Shown here: positions 6,692 to 9,153 of the stretch, one piece after another
How the letters are laid out: every line of letters begins with the position of its first letter
How positions within the stretch are numbered: the first letter of the stretch is position 1
Source: Candidatus Profundicultor aquiphilus
Lineage (GTDB): Bacteria; Atribacterota; Atribacteria; Atribacterales; Caldatribacteriaceae
Length of the DNA: 9,153 nt
Reading direction: 5' to 3'
Assembly (NCBI GenBank): GCA_013314795.1
Contig: JABUEZ010000068.1
Coordinates: forward strand, 1-9,153
Notes under the pieces: generated by a model
Told to the model about the DNA's origin: nothing
The model's input: only the letters and a program-made list of their open reading frames with translations
Databases searched by the model: none
Program-made: the position numbers and the translations under genes

Positions 6692-8692
6692 ATGAAAAGG
6701 GGTCGTTTCTGTCTTACCTCAACATATCAGCCCTGTGGAGATCAACCTCAGGCTATTGAAAAACTGGTTACAGGCATTGAAAAAGGTTACCGGTATCAGA
6801 CTCTGGTTGGTGTGACCGGTTCGGGGAAGACTTTTACCATGGCCAACGTCATCGCAGCGATTAACCGTCCCACTCTGATTATATCCCATAACAAAACCCT
6901 GGCAGCACAACTCTACAGTGAAATGCGAGCCTTCTTTCCGGAAAACGCGGTGGAGTACTTTGTGAGTTACTACGATTACTACCAGCCGGAGGCGTACGTC
7001 CCCGAGTACGACCTCTACATTGAAAAGGATGCTTCCATTAATGAATACATAGACCGTTTGCGGCTGAGGGCCACCAGTGCCCTGATGGAACGCAATGATG
7101 TGGTGATCGTGGCTTCGGTTTCTTGCATTTACGGAATTGGTTCTCCCCGAGAATATGAGAAGAGGGTGCTGCGGGTGGAGCCAGGAAGCTGTTTTAAACG
7201 AAGCGAATTTGCCAAAAGACTTGTAGATCTTCTTTACGAGAGAAACGAAATCGAATTTGTCCCCGGGATTTTCCGTATGAAAGGAGATACGGTGGAGGTT
7301 TATCCAGCCTATAGTGAACATGCACTGCGGTTTGAGTTTTTTGGGGACGAGGTTGAAACGATACGAGTGATAGACCCCGTTACAGGAAAAACCCTGGAAC
7401 GGTTGAGGGAAGTTTTTATCTACCCTGCCAAGCATTATCTGGCCAGCGAAGAAATCTTCGATCAGGCACTCCTGGGGATAGAGAAGGAGATGGAAGAGCG
7501 AGTAGCCTATTTCCTTTCCCAGGGAAGGCTGGTGGAGGCAGAACGGTTACAGAGACGAACCCGCTATGACCTGGAACTTCTGCGGGAGACCGGTTACTGC
7601 CCGGGAATAGAAAACTATTCCCGTTACCTTGATGGTCGGCAACCCGGGGAACCTCCCTATACCCTGATTGATTATTTTCCGCCTGATTTTCTGGTGATTA
7701 TCGATGAGTCGCATGTTACCATTCCCCAGTTGCGGGGAATGCATGAGGGAGATCGTTCCCGGAAAGAGTCCCTGATCGAATTTGGTTTTCGGCTTCCTTC
7801 CTGCCTTGATAACCGTCCGTTGACTTTTGATGAATTTGAAAAGAGGATACGGCAATGCCTTTTCGTTTCTGCTACACCCAGTGATTTTGAGTTCAAAGTG
7901 AGTGAACAGGTGGTTGAACAACTGGTGAGGCCTACAGGCCTTCTTGATCCTGAGGTGGAGATTCGACCAGCAACAGGTCAGGTGGAGGACCTTTTGGGAG
8001 AAATTCGGAAAGTGGTTCAAAAAAACCAGAGGGTGCTGGTGACTACCTTGACCAAAAAGAGTGCCGAAGATCTGTGCGAGTTTCTCCGTGGCCTTGGGGT
8101 GAAGGTCCAGTATCTCCATTCCGAAGTGGATACTCTGGACCGAGCTCGCATTATCCGGGATCTCCGGGCAGGAGAGTTTGACGTTCTGGTGGGGGTGAAC
8201 CTTCTCCGGGAAGGTCTGGATTTGCCGGAGGTAGCTCTGGTGGCGATCTTAGATGCGGATAAGGAAGGCTTTCTTCGATCTGAGGTGGCACTCATCCAGA
8301 CCATTGGACGGGCAGCCCGGAACGTGGAGGGAAGAGCGATTCTCTACGCAGATCACCTGACCGACTCTCTGGAGCGGGCCGTTTTTGAGACAAGACGAAG
8401 AAGGGCCATTCAGAAGGAGTACAACGAAAAACATGGCATTACACCTCGTAGCATTACCAAAGAGGTGAGGGTGCTTATTCCCGAGGAAGGGGGGCTTTCC
8501 AGGGAAACCGAAGAGGTTCTGGACCTTTTGAGCGATGTGTCTGCAGCCAAAGGGGTTGATACAATTATTGAAAAACTGACCGAGGAAATGCAGAGAGCCG
8601 CTCGCCGGCTGGAATTTGAGAAGGCTGCACTCTTGCGAGATCAGATTTTCAAGCTGAAAGCCAGTCTCTTTAAAGAAAAAAGCTCAACCTGA
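6692..8692 (+). CDS. uvrB: Excinuclease ABC subunit B (nucleotide excision repair)
   Basis: Damage-verifying helicase-like subunit of the UvrABC system; loaded by UvrA, it probes the DNA and then recruits UvrC for incision. It has 666 residues, full length. In order: YQPCGDQPQAI near the N-terminus; Walker A GVTGSGKT (40-47); the beta-hairpin that inserts between strands, YYDYYQPEAYVP (from 93); Walker B/DEAD-like DESH (338-341); QLRGMHEGDRSRK and FGFRLPSCLDNRP; helicase motif VI QTIGRAARN (536-544); and a C-terminal UVR motif (LEFEKAALLRDQI) that in the family contacts UvrC and UvrA. ATG 6692 is preceded only by a short AAGG (6687-6690), so initiation may be modest. No LexA-type operator was recognised in the 22-base gap or just before it. 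The uvrA gene follows after 30 bases. Confidence 0.98.
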   Translation: MKRGRFCLTSTYQPCGDQPQAIEKLVTGIEKGYRYQTLVGVTGSGKTFTMANVIAAINRPTLIISHNKTLAAQLYSEMRAFFPENAVEYFVSYYDYYQPEAYVPEYDLYIEKDASINEYIDRLRLRATSALMERNDVVIVASVSCIYGIGSPREYEKRVLRVEPGSCFKRSEFAKRLVDLLYERNEIEFVPGIFRMKGDTVEVYPAYSEHALRFEFFGDEVETIRVIDPVTGKTLERLREVFIYPAKHYLASEEIFDQALLGIEKEMEERVAYFLSQGRLVEAERLQRRTRYDLELLRETGYCPGIENYSRYLDGRQPGEPPYTLIDYFPPDFLVIIDESHVTIPQLRGMHEGDRSRKESLIEFGFRLPSCLDNRPLTFDEFEKRIRQCLFVSATPSDFEFKVSEQVVEQLVRPTGLLDPEVEIRPATGQVEDLLGEIRKVVQKNQRVLVTTLTKKSAEDLCEFLRGLGVKVQYLHSEVDTLDRARIIRDLRAGEFDVLVGVNLLREGLDLPEVALVAILDADKEGFLRSEVALIQTIGRAARNVEGRAILYADHLTDSLERAVFETRRRRAIQKEYNEKHGITPRSITKEVRVLIPEEGGLSRETEEVLDLLSDVSAAKGVDTIIEKLTEEMQRAARRLEFEKAALLRDQIFKLKASLFKEKSST

Positions 8693-8708
8693 AAAATTGC
8701 AGAATTTC

Positions 8709-8714
8709 GAGGTG
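8709..8714 (+). promoter_or_regulatory. Ribosome binding site supporting a TTG start for uvrA
   Basis: GAGGTG lies 8 bases before TTG 8723. Upstream in the same frame the only codons before the uvrB stop are non-start codons apart from an ATT at 8696, so TTG is the best-supported initiator. Confidence 0.7.
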
Positions 8715-8722
8715 AAAACGAA

Positions 8723-9153
8723 TTGGACGCAAGAGATAGGATTGTCATTAAAGGGGCACGAGAGCACAATCTCAAAAATGTTGATGTGGAAATGCCCCGG
8801 AATCGCCTGGTGGTGATTACCGGTATCAGTGGTTCGGGTAAATCCTCTCTGGCTTTTGATACCATCTACGCCGAGGGACAGAGGAGGTACCTCGAATCTC
8901 TCTCTTCCTATGCCCGACAATTTCTGGAAAAGATGGAAAAACCCGATGTGGATCACATTGATGGGCTGTCACCGGCCATTGCCATCAACCAGAAGGCTTC
9001 TTCGCATAATCCCCGTTCTACGGTGGGGACAGTGACTGAGGTCTATGATTACATGCGTGTACTTTTTGCTCGCTGTGGTCGGGTTTTTTGTCCTCAGTGT
9101 GGTAAACCCATTGCTTCTCAGACAGTTCAGCAGATTACCGACGAGATTCTTGC
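8723..9153 (+). CDS. uvrA: Excinuclease ABC subunit A, N-terminal part (3' end outside window)
   Basis: ABC-type ATPase that recognises DNA damage and loads UvrB. About 143 codons are present. VIKGAREHNLKNVDVEMPRN opens the first ATP-binding domain. Walker A GISGSGKSS is at 34-42, followed by LAFDTIYAEGQRRYLESL, the UvrA signature after the P-loop. INQK (88-91) is the Q-loop, and STVGTVTEVYDYMR is also typical. The CPQC pair (C123, C126) begins a zinc-binding element. The chosen start is TTG 8723: it is preceded by GAGGTG (8709-8714) at a good distance, the frame is closed by a stop at 8690-8692 (the uvrB stop codon), and no ATG or GTG occurs in frame between. The normal protein is about 940 residues, so roughly 15 percent is visible. 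It is probably cotranscribed with uvrB. Confidence 0.96.
   Translation, partial: MDARDRIVIKGAREHNLKNVDVEMPRNRLVVITGISGSGKSSLAFDTIYAEGQRRYLESLSSYARQFLEKMEKPDVDHIDGLSPAIAINQKASSHNPRSTVGTVTEVYDYMRVLFARCGRVFCPQCGKPIASQTVQQITDEIL

Noticed and set aside
6719..7435. Long minus-strand open frame (238 codons) opposite uvrB
   Set aside because: It is antisense to highly conserved UvrB motifs, with no ribosome binding site or recognisable domain; a shadow of the uvrB codons.

Overview
The window is a densely packed bacterial chromosomal segment of housekeeping genes. All protein genes are on the plus strand: the 3' half of dnaE, a gene for a secreted TPR protein, a shrunken polA-like gene, glgA, coaE, uvrB and the 5' end of uvrA. 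One tRNA-Leu(CAA) gene lies on the minus strand between the TPR gene and the polA-like gene. Coding sequence covers nearly everything. No insertion sequence, CRISPR array, prophage or clear intrinsic terminator is visible.

The organism is a bacterium with roughly balanced GC content, good Shine-Dalgarno sequences, occasional TTG starts and proteins rich in Glu, Lys and Arg. The polA-coaE neighbourhood, the uvrB-uvrA pair and a glycogen synthase would fit a thermophilic, deep-branching or Firmicute-like lineage such as Atribacterota. That placement is a low-confidence inference from general appearance and not from any search.

Layout: bases 1-1871 encode the C-terminal half of the replicative polymerase DnaE, starting just before its third catalytic Asp. 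Bases 1885-2733 encode an exported two-TPR protein that is probably cotranscribed with dnaE. Bases 2712-2798 (minus) are tRNA-Leu(CAA), whose 3' end overlaps the end of the TPR gene. It has a consensus promoter at 2811-2838, immediately ahead of the next gene. Bases 2851-4638 encode a Pol I homologue with an intact 5'-3' nuclease domain but only a collapsed remnant of the proofreading and polymerase domains. Bases 4607-6040 (glgA), 6049-6669 (coaE), 6692-8692 (uvrB) and 8723-end (uvrA) follow with overlaps or gaps of 30 bases or less, like one long operon.

Functionally the segment joins replication (dnaE), Okazaki-fragment and repair flap processing (the polA-like nuclease) and nucleotide excision repair (uvrB, uvrA) with two metabolic genes (glgA, coaE). 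The main point of interest is the polA-like gene. It is an uninterrupted reading frame that is colinear with Pol I, but the polymerase motifs A, B and C cannot be found in it. The second point is the tRNA arrangement: its 3' end supplies the last codons and the stop of the convergent protein gene, and its promoter sits against the start of the polA-like gene.
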